Position numbers and translations under genes: made by a program. The notes under the pieces were generated by a model. The model had not been told where the DNA came from, ran no database searches, and saw only the letters and a program-made list of their open reading frames with translations. A stretch of DNA of 27,529 bases from a virus, in the IMG/VR virus record IMGVR_UViG_3300020419_000071, positions 1 through 27,529 of that record, one strand, 5' to 3'. Positions 19,067 through 26,116 of the stretch are shown in pieces (positions within the stretch are counted from its first letter, which is position 1; the number at the start of each line of letters is the position of its first letter).

Positions 19067-21736
19067 CTAAGTAAATGCGTATTGACTTATTTTAATTTCA
19101 TTTAAATCAAGCTCGCCTTTATCTGGAGCATTAATATTATATTTAATTCCTAAATCATTAAAAACATCGTTTTCATCATACATTTCTATAAAGGTGTCTC
19201 GTATAATATTATACCACCTTTGTGTGTTTGCTGCATGTGTACCAAACGAGTCATGAATAAGACAAAAATCATCAATGCCCTGTTCAATGGCTCTTAAAAC
19301 TGTAAACATTAAATGTGATGCATCTAATGAGTGAATAAAGTTTGGTGCAGCTCCGTTGCGTTGTTTAATCTTGTTAATAACGCCAGTTGGTGCACTTCTT
19401 ATATTACACATAATACAGTTATAAACTTCATCTCTATTATTTATTTTGCTATTCTTAGTAGCTTGAGAAGGTAAGATAGTTTTGTCGTACAAAAAGATTC
19501 TTACTCTGCTTATCAACCAAGTCTGATAAAAACTAACTACAGGCAAACCTATTGGACTTGTCCATTGTAGTGGTTCATTACGTTTGTTAGCTTCAACAGA
19601 ACATTGCTGTAAAAACTTCATACCTTCAGCAGCTTTTTTTATAACTTGGTTAACTGCTATCCAAGTTTCGCCTGCTAAGAAAGTGGCAGCAGACCTTCCA
19701 TTATCGACACCAAAAGGATGCGACTTGATTATTCCATCAAGTACCTGATCTTCTAATGGTCTCATTAAGTCTTCAATTAGTTGTTGTCTAAACCCATACT
19801 TTTCCGAAGAATAAGGAAAGGTCATAACATTACGCTTAACAGTCTTTCTATTAATACCATAGCTACGCCAAGCTATAGCTTGTTCACTATTATCATTATT
19901 AATATTATTATTAACATAATCTGCAACTATCTGATAGACATCTTGAGGATCCTTAGTATGTGTTAGATTAACACTAGCTCCTCCCTCTTTATCTCTTAGT
20001 GCGGCACAATAGTGTTGAACACCACTGTTAGTTCCGTCTAAAGAGACTGGTAAATTGCTAATAAAATCTTCACCTTCTTCCATAACTCCTGCAAATTCTG
20101 CACAAGCTGCTAAGAAGCTAAAAGGTTTATCAGCTAATTGCCAAATGTGTTTTGTTAAACCAGGTTTAATACCAACACAATAAATTGCTCTTTGGTTTTC
20201 TTCTACCCATTTAACTCTATCTTCTAATGATCTTTTACTAATCTTATTAAAATCACCACAATTTGCTAAATGAACAGCTAACCAATAAACACCTGCTTTT
20301 CCTATTCTCATTCCTTTAGCAAATGTAAACATTGCACGAATATAATCAGCACGTTGATGATTAAAAGTAGGAACAGGATAAACACGTCCTCTAAAGTCAA
20401 GACTATGAGGTAAATAGAATTTATCAAACTGAAGTAATTCTTCAGCCATATTAAGATCTGTAGTCATATTTACTACATCGGCTTCTATAGTGCGATTTCT
20501 TAATATAACTTTCTCTTTATTCTTTTTTATTCTCTTTCTTTCTTTAGAATCTAGTTCTTCCCAATTGTTAACTTTACCTGGTATTTTTAATTTCTTTTTT
20601 CTAGGAAATTTAGATATTAAATCACCATTTTTATACGATTTGTTAACTTGTTCAAAAACAACATTATTAATTTTAAATTCTGTATCTTGTATTGCATTTA
20701 AAGATTTATAAACTTTAGACATATCTGCATTAGCAATCAGATCTTTTTGTGTATTTGAACTGTGTTTAATTAATGGAACTAAACTCGATAATTTTTTATT
20801 GTGATAACAGCCTGAACTAAATGATTTCCAAGGCTTTGGTTTCTTTAACATTGGTTTAAATACTGGCGACATCCATTTTATAGAACCTTCTAATTCACTA
20901 ATCAGTTGGTGTCCCAATTTTGTCATTCCAAGCATCTTTGAAACATGTTTTCTAGCAGGTTTATTATAAACTTCAAAAAGTTCTGAACCTGCAATAACTG
21001 CATTTAAAACTGCTTGTCCTACACTTAAATATTTTTCACTAGACCATCGATCTAATCCATGACCTTCTCTTTGAGAAACAGCAGATATTGCTTTTAATCT
21101 ATGTCTTCTTGAGTTGTGATTTTTAACAGCCATTTTAAATAATCTGTTGAATAAATCAGGGTTATTTTTCTTAAAATCTTGAGCCCATAATTCAACAGAA
21201 ATAGCTCTACCAATATTAACACAAATATTAGTTACATTTATGTATTGACCTACACCTATAAAAGAGTAATTCAAACCGATAAATGCTATTGTTTCACTAG
21301 GAATATTCTTAAGGCAATAATACCAAAAAGGTCTCCTAGTTATTAATTCTTGTTCTTCTATTGAACTTAAAATTCTTTGTTGTACTAAAGGAAGTGATCC
21401 TTTTGTAAGCTGAGTATCAATAGTTCCTAAGATACCTGCTTGTTTTAGTTGTGATTCTTGTTGTTTAAATCTTTTTTCACCTGAAGCTAATATTGCTTCT
21501 TCAGCTAACTCCATTAATCCTCCTTTGTTAACTAGCGCTACATCTCTTAATTCTGTATTTTTATAAATACCGTCTTCAATACCCCAACCCCAAATATTTC
21601 TTCGTCTATTTTGATAACCTTGGTACATGCCTCTATATTGAGCATCATCACTTTTTTTATTTAAGAATCTTTTTTGTCCTGAAGACGTTTTCGTTCTAAA
21701 TTTATTTAAAATTTGAAGTTGATAAAAAATATTCAT
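19067..21736 (-). CDS. Single-subunit DNA-dependent RNA polymerase, T7 gp1-like
   Basis: The 889-residue protein transcribes phage genes from its own promoters. Motif A is NLPVSLDGTNSGVQHYCA with catalytic D567; motif B is R630-K-T-V-K634-RNVMTFPY642SSEKYGFRQQ; motif C is FCLIHDSFGTHAA with D829. The promoter-proximal elements DFRGRVYPVPTFN (about 447-459) and APNFIHSLDASHLM (797-810) match T7 RNA polymerase. Length is near T7 (883). The N-terminal region has RRRNIWGWG at 44-52. AAGGGGGA lies before ATG 21736. The integrase gene and the attachment site lie just upstream. The repeated AGACGCA motif in this window is its most likely promoter, by inference. Confidence 0.95.
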   Translation of the reverse strand: MNIFYQLQILNKFRTKTSSGQKRFLNKKSDDAQYRGMYQGYQNRRRNIWGWGIEDGIYKNTELRDVALVNKGGLMELAEEAILASGEKRFKQQESQLKQAGILGTIDTQLTKGSLPLVQQRILSSIEEQELITRRPFWYYCLKNIPSETIAFIGLNYSFIGVGQYINVTNICVNIGRAISVELWAQDFKKNNPDLFNRLFKMAVKNHNSRRHRLKAISAVSQREGHGLDRWSSEKYLSVGQAVLNAVIAGSELFEVYNKPARKHVSKMLGMTKLGHQLISELEGSIKWMSPVFKPMLKKPKPWKSFSSGCYHNKKLSSLVPLIKHSSNTQKDLIANADMSKVYKSLNAIQDTEFKINNVVFEQVNKSYKNGDLISKFPRKKKLKIPGKVNNWEELDSKERKRIKKNKEKVILRNRTIEADVVNMTTDLNMAEELLQFDKFYLPHSLDFRGRVYPVPTFNHQRADYIRAMFTFAKGMRIGKAGVYWLAVHLANCGDFNKISKRSLEDRVKWVEENQRAIYCVGIKPGLTKHIWQLADKPFSFLAACAEFAGVMEEGEDFISNLPVSLDGTNSGVQHYCAALRDKEGGASVNLTHTKDPQDVYQIVADYVNNNINNDNSEQAIAWRSYGINRKTVKRNVMTFPYSSEKYGFRQQLIEDLMRPLEDQVLDGIIKSHPFGVDNGRSAATFLAGETWIAVNQVIKKAAEGMKFLQQCSVEANKRNEPLQWTSPIGLPVVSFYQTWLISRVRIFLYDKTILPSQATKNSKINNRDEVYNCIMCNIRSAPTGVINKIKQRNGAAPNFIHSLDASHLMFTVLRAIEQGIDDFCLIHDSFGTHAANTQRWYNIIRDTFIEMYDENDVFNDLGIKYNINAPDKGELDLNEIKISQYAFT

Positions 21737-21801
21737 AGATTGATCCCCCTTTTGAAATTGGACTAATGTAGTCTTGTATACAAGTGCGTGTTTTTAGACA
21801 C

Positions 21802-21830
21802 TTGACAAACATAAGGAATCAATATTTCAT
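21802..21830 (+). promoter_or_regulatory. Candidate promoter reading into the tRNA-like segment
   Basis: TTGACA (21802-21807), a perfect -35-type hexamer, is followed after 17 bases by TTTCAT (21825-21830), a weak -10. Just upstream are a 12-bp palindrome, CTTGTATACAAG (21773-21784), and a 6-bp inverted pair CAAGTG/CACTTG (21781-21804) that could be protein-binding sites. It reads toward the tRNA 5' half at 21871. Purely sequence based. Confidence 0.35.
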
Positions 21831-21857
21831 ATTTACTTTTAACATATCTGTGGATAT

Positions 21858-21926
21858 AAATCAGGAATGCGGCTCCGTAGCTCAACTGGATAGAGCATCT
21901 AGTTGAACTGAGCGAATTCCTGATTT
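21858..21926 (+). other. Putative attP with 5' half of a tRNA gene inside an inverted repeat
   Basis: GGCTCCG TA GCTC AACTGGATA GAGC ATCT (21871-21900) has the layout of a tRNA acceptor strand, U8-A9, D-stem and D-loop with the GG of the loop, and the start of the anticodon stem; the following bases do not pair, so it is not a full tRNA. It most resembles a bacterial tRNA-Arg. It is enclosed by an 11-bp perfect inverted repeat, AAATCAGGAAT (21858-21868) and ATTCCTGATTT (21916-21926). Inside it TCAACT and AGTTGA are a further inverted pair around 13 bases. Position next to a tyrosine integrase makes an attachment core likely. Confidence 0.65.
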
Positions 21927-21931
21927 AATTG

Positions 21932-22717
21932 TTAAGAGTTAACAGCTTCCATAAGATCTTGATCATCTATATGTGCATATCTTAACGTAGTTTCTATTTT
22001 GCTATGACCTAATAACTTTTGAACCATAGCAATATTCTGTGTCTTCTTTAGCAATCTAGTGGCTGTAGTGTGCCTTAAAGTATGTAAGACAAACTGTTTA
22101 TCATGAGTTAAACCCATCATGTCTCTAGCTCTTCTAAAGTAATTCCATAAATCCCAAGGGTGGATTTTAAATGGAACTGATTTTAATAAAAGCTCTTTAG
22201 CTCTAGGTGTTAAAGGTACAGAACGTTGTCTACCAGTTTTTGACTTCCAGATCCTCACCCAATCACCATCAATATTATCTTCTTTGAGGTTGAGTAATTC
22301 ACCACGTCTTAAACCAGTATCAAGAAGTATTTGCACTGCTGCAACTGCCTCTTGATTTCCTAAAGTAGTTAATGCATCAATAAGACGTTTTTCTTCATCT
22401 TGTTTAACCCATCTAATTCTATGCTCACTTTCTCGTTTCCAAGAAAATACAGGCATCTTTTCTATAAGATCTCTGTTTACAGCATATTTTAATAAAGTAT
22501 GTAACGAAGAAAGATACCTATTAATTGTTGATCCACTAATAGACTTCTCTTCAAGAGCGCATATTAAGATGTCGATCATATCAGTATTAATTCTAACAAT
22601 ATTAGGATTGTCTAATATGTTACATATTTTACTTAAATGTGCAGTTACTACTTTGTAACCTGCATTACCTTTCCATAAAGGATCTTTTGCTTTATCAATT
22701 AGTTGTTCAAGTTTCAT
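21932..22717 (-). CDS. int: Tyrosine recombinase, phage integrase
   Basis: The 261-residue enzyme catalyses site-specific integration and excision. The catalytic set is complete: R137 (GLRRGE), K160 (KSKTGRQR), H212-x-x-R215 (HTLRHT), H238 (LLGHS) and the nucleophile Y247 (TTLRYAH). The N-terminal domain contains a SAM-like core-binding helix bundle (SISGSTINRYLSSLHTLLKYA). It is shorter than many phage integrases (330-400), so an arm-binding domain may be small or absent. AAAAGGAG lies before ATG 22717. The putative attachment core is just past its stop and the RNA polymerase follows. Integrase next to RNA polymerase is the arrangement seen in temperate pelagiphage-type podoviruses. Confidence 0.94.
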   Translation of the reverse strand: MKLEQLIDKAKDPLWKGNAGYKVVTAHLSKICNILDNPNIVRINTDMIDILICALEEKSISGSTINRYLSSLHTLLKYAVNRDLIEKMPVFSWKRESEHRIRWVKQDEEKRLIDALTTLGNQEAVAAVQILLDTGLRRGELLNLKEDNIDGDWVRIWKSKTGRQRSVPLTPRAKELLLKSVPFKIHPWDLWNYFRRARDMMGLTHDKQFVLHTLRHTTATRLLKKTQNIAMVQKLLGHSKIETTLRYAHIDDQDLMEAVNS

Positions 22718-22737
22718 TTTATCTCCTTTTTTTAAAT

Positions 22738-22776
22738 TGAAAAAACACCGGTCTACTAATTAGACCAGTGAGTGTT
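22738..22776 (-). terminator. Hairpin with T run overlapping the integrase promoter
   Basis: On the minus strand AACAC (22772-22776) and GTGTT (22744-22748) bracket a second stem, GGTCTA/TAGACC (22761-22766 and 22750-22755), followed by six T (22740-22745). It fits a terminator for the lysis-side transcript, but the GGTCTA arm starts at the predicted transcript start of the integrase promoter, so it may also be a 5' hairpin or attenuator of that mRNA. Confidence 0.7.
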
Positions 22777-22789
22777 AAAAATTGCGTCT
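22763..22789 (-). promoter_or_regulatory. Repeated phage promoter motif, minus-strand copy upstream of int
   Basis: The minus strand reads AGACGCAATTTTTAA from 22789, and CACTGGTC follows with the T of TGG at 22767, the same 22-base spacing as the plus-strand copies. It would give a leader of about 50 bases to the integrase ATG. Its core overlaps a hairpin terminator. Confidence 0.7.
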
Positions 22790-22793
22790 GAAA

Positions 22794-22973
22794 TTATTCT
22801 TTTTGTTTTGGTACACAGTACGCTTTAATATAGATACGATCACCTGCCGTTCTTTGATGATAATTTTGTGATGTAATTTTATTAGAATATTCTAAACAAG
22901 TGTTTAAATCGCTGAAGTATATTTCTTCTTTAATATCAACACCTGCAAGAATAACTATTAACAACCAAAGCAC
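22794..22973 (-). CDS. 59-residue protein with signal anchor and two cysteines, GTG start
   Basis: The GTG at 22973 overlaps the stop of the 13-residue gene (TAGTG). The product begins MLWLLIVILAGVDIKEEIYF, a short hydrophobic segment, then a soluble part with C at NTCLEYS and AYCVPKQKE. The layout matches the 67-residue protein at 16206-16409 (hydrophobic start, C-x-EY helix, then YxxC at the end). A periplasmic or membrane-anchored location is likely. Its stop lies 5 bases before the integrase promoter motif. Function unknown. Confidence 0.55.
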   Translation of the reverse strand: MLWLLIVILAGVDIKEEIYFSDLNTCLEYSNKITSQNYHQRTAGDRIYIKAYCVPKQKE

Positions 22974-23014
22974 TACTTACCGTACTTTTTCTTACCCTTT
23001 TTACCTTTGTGCAT
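22973..23014 (-). CDS. 13-residue lysine-rich peptide (possible)
   Basis: ATG 23014 is preceded by AGGAG at 6 bases and opens MHKGKKGKKKYGK, then TAG overlapping the next GTG. Nearly all residues are Lys or Gly. Such tiny basic frames are easily chance, but the ribosome site and the exact overlap with the next gene argue for translation, perhaps as a leader that couples translation to the next gene. Function unknown. Confidence 0.45.
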   Translation of the reverse strand: MHKGKKGKKKYGK

Positions 23015-23022
23015 AAAAGCTC

Positions 23023-23418
23023 CTATTTCTTTTTTGTAAAACCTGCGACTGCCCACCTAATTCCCATGCTAGCACCAATGGCACCTAAAAATGCATAAGT
23101 ATACCAATCAGGAGCGTAGTCAGTTAAATGTTGCCAACCTTGAGCAACATATTCTTGTGTCCAAGGTAAAAATGATCCAACAAAAGGAGCTAATATAATT
23201 AATAAAGCTACTTCATCTTTATAACTATATTGCGTCTGTCTTAGTGCTTCTAAATCGTAGTCTCTTTCAGTATTCATAGAATTATTTATTCTTGAAATTT
23301 CTGCTTCTACTTTTGCTTGTTGAATTCTAGCATTTTGTGCAGATTTTTCTTTACGTGCATCTATGAAACTTGATGCTACATTAGTTACACCACTTACTAT
23401 TGCACCTATCATTGCCAT
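23023..23418 (-). CDS. Holin-like membrane protein
   Basis: The 131-residue product has a short hydrophobic start (MIGAIVSGVTNVASSFI), a charged helix (ARKEKSAQNARIQQAKVEAE) and two hydrophobic stretches, about residues 68-88 and 108-127 (VALLIILAPFVGSFLP and YAFLGAIGASMGIRWAVAGF), ending in KKK. Holins of the three-helix type in gene-transfer agents and marine phages have a similar outline. It overlaps the lysozyme gene by 10 bases, which supports a role in lysis. A holin call is by topology and context, not by a known motif. An AGACGCAA element lies inside the gene at about 23215-23237. Confidence 0.6.
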   Translation of the reverse strand: MAMIGAIVSGVTNVASSFIDARKEKSAQNARIQQAKVEAEISRINNSMNTERDYDLEALRQTQYSYKDEVALLIILAPFVGSFLPWTQEYVAQGWQHLTDYAPDWYTYAFLGAIGASMGIRWAVAGFTKKK

Positions 23419-23825
23419 TCACCTGTTTTAAATTGTTCTGTTATTTGATTAGCACGTTGACCAACTTGTTCTGCCCATTTGCTATCAAGAAATTCTGCAG
23501 CTGCTATGTCGTAGTTTTCTTGTTTTAGCGCTGCCATTGCGTTTTTGAATTTTTGGGCTGTTCCGATACCAACGTTGAATACAAAATTGATTAAAGCTGC
23601 TTGACGTGGTTCGTTCATCATTCTCCAATGAGGCCACATCTTGTCTATCTGTCTTTGTACTCTTTTGATGTCCGTTTCTAGTAGATTGTAGGCTTCGTCT
23701 TCTGTAATGCCTATGTCTTCGAGGTTTCTCCCAATTCCAATTGTGGTTTTGCCACTTGTGCATTTGTATGGAAATAATCTTAGTCCTTCGTGAATTAATA
23801 ATTGATCTTTAAGTTTATCCAACAT
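23409..23825 (-). CDS. Endolysin, T4-type lysozyme (GH24)
   Basis: This 138-residue muramidase degrades host peptidoglycan at the end of infection. The catalytic Glu is E13 in IHEGLRLFPY, and T28 lies in KTTIGIGRN, equal to T26 of T4 lysozyme. At the position of T4 D20 the sequence has C22 (YKCTSGK). T4 lysozyme with cysteine here is known to stay active, and related phage lysozymes carry this Cys. The C-terminal part includes RQAALINFVFNVGIG and ends TGEWQ. No signal peptide is visible, so it needs a holin. It overlaps the holin-like gene and the upstream membrane protein gene. Confidence 0.92.
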   Translation of the reverse strand: MLDKLKDQLLIHEGLRLFPYKCTSGKTTIGIGRNLEDIGITEDEAYNLLETDIKRVQRQIDKMWPHWRMMNEPRQAALINFVFNVGIGTAQKFKNAMAALKQENYDIAAAEFLDSKWAEQVGQRANQITEQFKTGEWQ

Positions 23826-24279
23826 AATTAACGAACCCTGTTACTGCGAAATAAGATCCACCTACAAATAAGACCGACCCCAATATTATAGCTATCCATA
23901 ATTCTCTCTTTCTTTTAAATTCTGCTTCTTGTTCTAATCTTTTCTTTTTTCTAGCTCTTGCATCGGCTAACTCTTTACAAAATCCTTCCCATGCTCCAGG
24001 AGGGCCAAAAAGCAGCATACATTCACGCAACGTGTCCATTGCTTCTTTATGCTTTTGTTTTGCTTGTGATATAGCCAAAGCCTCTTGTTCAGTTGACATC
24101 AGTTTACCAAAGATGCCTTTGTGTTTACCTGATTCAGCTAATTGAATTTGACTGTCTAACTCTCCTAATTTACCAATTTTTGGCATTAAACTAGATACGT
24201 CTCTACCTGCTTTTATGCTCGCAGATATACTGCTAGAAACAGTAGATACAGCACTAGCGAGAGCCAGTACTTCTATCAT
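23815..24279 (-). CDS. 154-residue membrane-anchored coiled-coil protein, lysis region
   Basis: The product has a hydrophobic start (MIEVLALASAVSTVSSSIS), a glycine/lysine-rich middle, a helical acidic/basic coiled coil (RARKKKRLEQEAEFKRKREL) and one C-terminal membrane helix (about residues 128-148, WIAIILGSVLFVGGSYFAV). It overlaps the lysozyme start by 11 bases and lies next to the small coiled-coil membrane protein. It may belong to the lysis or spanin-like set or to a virion channel; no motif decides this. Confidence 0.6.
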   Translation of the reverse strand: MIEVLALASAVSTVSSSISASIKAGRDVSSLMPKIGKLGELDSQIQLAESGKHKGIFGKLMSTEQEALAISQAKQKHKEAMDTLRECMLLFGPPGAWEGFCKELADARARKKKRLEQEAEFKRKRELWIAIILGSVLFVGGSYFAVTGFVNYVG

Positions 24280-24288
24280 ATTTTTCCT

Positions 24289-24483
24289 TTAATTTATTAT
24301 TAGTGATATTACTAACGCGATTATAGATAATGTAGATACCATGAGCATAGCTTCTAATCGCCAAAGCCTTTTATCTAATTGCTCAAGTTTGTCATTGACC
24401 ATTTCGTATCGGATAGCACATTCCTTTTCATGTTGATCAAGTTCCATTTGGACTTTGAGAGATGGTTCTAAAGATTGCTTCAT
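24289..24483 (-). CDS. Small coiled-coil membrane protein, XhlA-like
   Basis: The 64-residue product has a charged helix (KVQMELDQHEKECAIRYEMVNDKLEQLDKRLWRLEAML) followed by a C-terminal membrane helix (about residues 46-63, MLMVSTLSIIALVISLII). This is the outline of XhlA/haemolysin-type small lysis proteins, which accompany holins and endolysins. It starts just after the 89-residue gene and before the lysis-region proteins. The family call rests on shape only. Confidence 0.6.
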   Translation of the reverse strand: MKQSLEPSLKVQMELDQHEKECAIRYEMVNDKLEQLDKRLWRLEAMLMVSTLSIIALVISLIIN

Positions 24484-24485
24484 AA

Positions 24486-24755
24486 TTAGGCTGGTAATTT
24501 ACTTGCTTCTTCATTACGTTCTTTAGCTGTATTAACAACCTTTAACTCAAATGCTTGTGTAACTTGAGCGTCTTCACCAGTAGCTATGGTAATTCCATTA
24601 GCATTACAATGTGCCATGTTAAGTGCAATGATTTCATCTTTAGCTGAACTAGCTCTTGCTTTAAGAGCATTATCAGCCCATTCTTGTGTAGATAAACAAG
24701 CATAACTCATAGCTTTGTCTTCTGTATCTGTTAATTCAATTTCATATTTTGTCAT
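24486..24755 (-). CDS. Hypothetical 89-residue protein near the fibre genes
   Basis: The product (MTKYEIELTDTEDKAMSYAC...) is a small acidic soluble protein with two helices (TQEWADNALKARASSAKDEI and QAFELKVVNTAKERNEEAS). Proteins of this kind are often found beside fibre genes in marine phages, where they are annotated only as hypothetical. AAGGAAA lies ahead of ATG 24755. No motif or membrane segment. Confidence 0.65.
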   Translation of the reverse strand: MTKYEIELTDTEDKAMSYACLSTQEWADNALKARASSAKDEIIALNMAHCNANGITIATGEDAQVTQAFELKVVNTAKERNEEASKLPA

Positions 24756-24765
24756 TTTATTTTCC

Positions 24766-25839
24766 TTATCCTAATAAATATGCAGTAGCAAACATTGAAC
24801 CTTCACCATTAGAATCAGCTACTGTACTTAAGTTGCTTCCATTGTGCTGATACCCCATAAATTCAAAGTAATCATTTGCTTGTAAGTATAAGCTATGCGT
24901 TACTTGAAGCATTGTATAAACTGGCATAGATTGGTTATAAGTATATGCCTTATATGAACCATTAATATGAACAGTAATCATTGCACCAGTTACAACTACA
25001 TTGCCCCAATATATGGTAGCATGAAGGAAATACCAACCACTTACTGGAACAGTATATCTAGAGTGAGTATTTGATGAAGTAATTCCTTGTATATTATTAG
25101 TCCAATTAGTACCATTATATTGTATTGGTGTTAGTGTGTTGTGAGGAATACTTTGAGAAGAATATTTATAATTACTCATTCTTGGTTGTAATGGTTTAGT
25201 TACATAACCAGCTTGTGATATAGTCATCTTCGCATCAGCAGTAAAGTCTACATCATTTGCATCAGCATTACTATCAACAGCAAAAACCATGTCACCTACG
25301 CCATAATCACTAGCTCTTTTAACACCTATTCCTTGTTTTGGATAAGCTGTATTAGTCGCATGAGAAGCAAAAAGTAATTTTGAAAATTCGCCATTTGTTT
25401 GACCAACATTATTAATAAGAAGACCACCAGAGTTATCACAATTAACTGTTAAGTTAGAAGCATCATTTTGTACTACACCAGTATTAGAACTGTCCATTAT
25501 TGCAACTCTACCATTAGCATCAATGCTCATTCTTGGGGTTGATGAACCAATCCCACCAGTTGATGCACCACTTGTATGAGTATAAAAATTATGTGTTGCA
25601 CCATTTAAAAATAAATTAGAAGCTGCTTTAATAACTGGTTCAGAAGTTAACTCTAAATCAGTTGTAGTATCTTTATTATTTGAACCAATCTTTAAAGTGC
25701 CTAATGTACCAACAGAAGTAATATCTGTTTGTGCTGGGTTTACTTTAGCAGTAGTAACAGCATCATCAGCAATGTCTGCCGTTTCAACTAGACCACTACT
25801 AGATGGTTTGAATTTAGATAAGTTTCTTGCTAAGCTCAT
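24766..25839 (-). CDS. Tail fibre/adhesin protein, 357 aa
   Basis: The product contains phage fibre-type repeats: DITSVGTLGTLKIGSN, TTDLELTSEPVIKAASN, ANGRVAIMDSSN, and later SMYWGNV-type beta segments with many Gly, Ser, Thr and Asn. The C-terminal 140 residues (YSSQSIPHNTLTPIQYNGTNW to FATAYLLG) look like a C1q/TNF-type jelly-roll tip that may bind the host surface. It starts by overlapping the stop of the preceding gene (ATGA) and is followed by the 89-residue gene. Receptor not known. The N-terminal part resembles that of the larger fibre upstream, so they may attach in series. Confidence 0.75.
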   Translation of the reverse strand: MSLARNLSKFKPSSSGLVETADIADDAVTTAKVNPAQTDITSVGTLGTLKIGSNNKDTTTDLELTSEPVIKAASNLFLNGATHNFYTHTSGASTGGIGSSTPRMSIDANGRVAIMDSSNTGVVQNDASNLTVNCDNSGGLLINNVGQTNGEFSKLLFASHATNTAYPKQGIGVKRASDYGVGDMVFAVDSNADANDVDFTADAKMTISQAGYVTKPLQPRMSNYKYSSQSIPHNTLTPIQYNGTNWTNNIQGITSSNTHSRYTVPVSGWYFLHATIYWGNVVVTGAMITVHINGSYKAYTYNQSMPVYTMLQVTHSLYLQANDYFEFMGYQHNGSNLSTVADSNGEGSMFATAYLLG

Positions 25840-26108
25840 AATATTTTTGCTCCTTCAGGTGTATTACCTTCTTGTACTAACTCTTTATCTATAAGAGTTA
25901 CATCACATCTAGTTTCTACCCATTTTTCTAAATCACTAGAGCTTAATGCTTTTAATGCATTGCTTTGTTCTAAAGTTAAAGTTGGTGAAATAGCTACTAT
26001 AGTTGTAAACTCCATTTCATCAGAATTTTTACCACCTCTAATGCCTTGAACAGCATTTACTATTCCAAAGTTTTCATTCATTCCTATATGTTTCCAATAA
26101 TTTGCCAT
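25836..26108 (-). CDS. Hypothetical 90-residue protein between fibre genes
   Basis: The product (MANYWKHIGMNENFGIVNAV...) is soluble and acidic at its C-terminal half (SDLEKWVETRCDVTLIDKEL). GAGG lies ahead of the ATG. Its position between two fibre genes suggests a fibre chaperone or assembly protein, but no motif supports that. It overlaps the downstream fibre gene by four bases. Confidence 0.62.
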   Translation of the reverse strand: MANYWKHIGMNENFGIVNAVQGIRGGKNSDEMEFTTIVAISPTLTLEQSNALKALSSSDLEKWVETRCDVTLIDKELVQEGNTPEGAKIL

Positions 26109-26116
26109 ATCTACCT

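Noticed and set aside
21870-21926. Complete tRNA gene
   Set aside because: The anticodon stem does not pair and there is no T-arm or 3' acceptor strand; only the 5' half is present.
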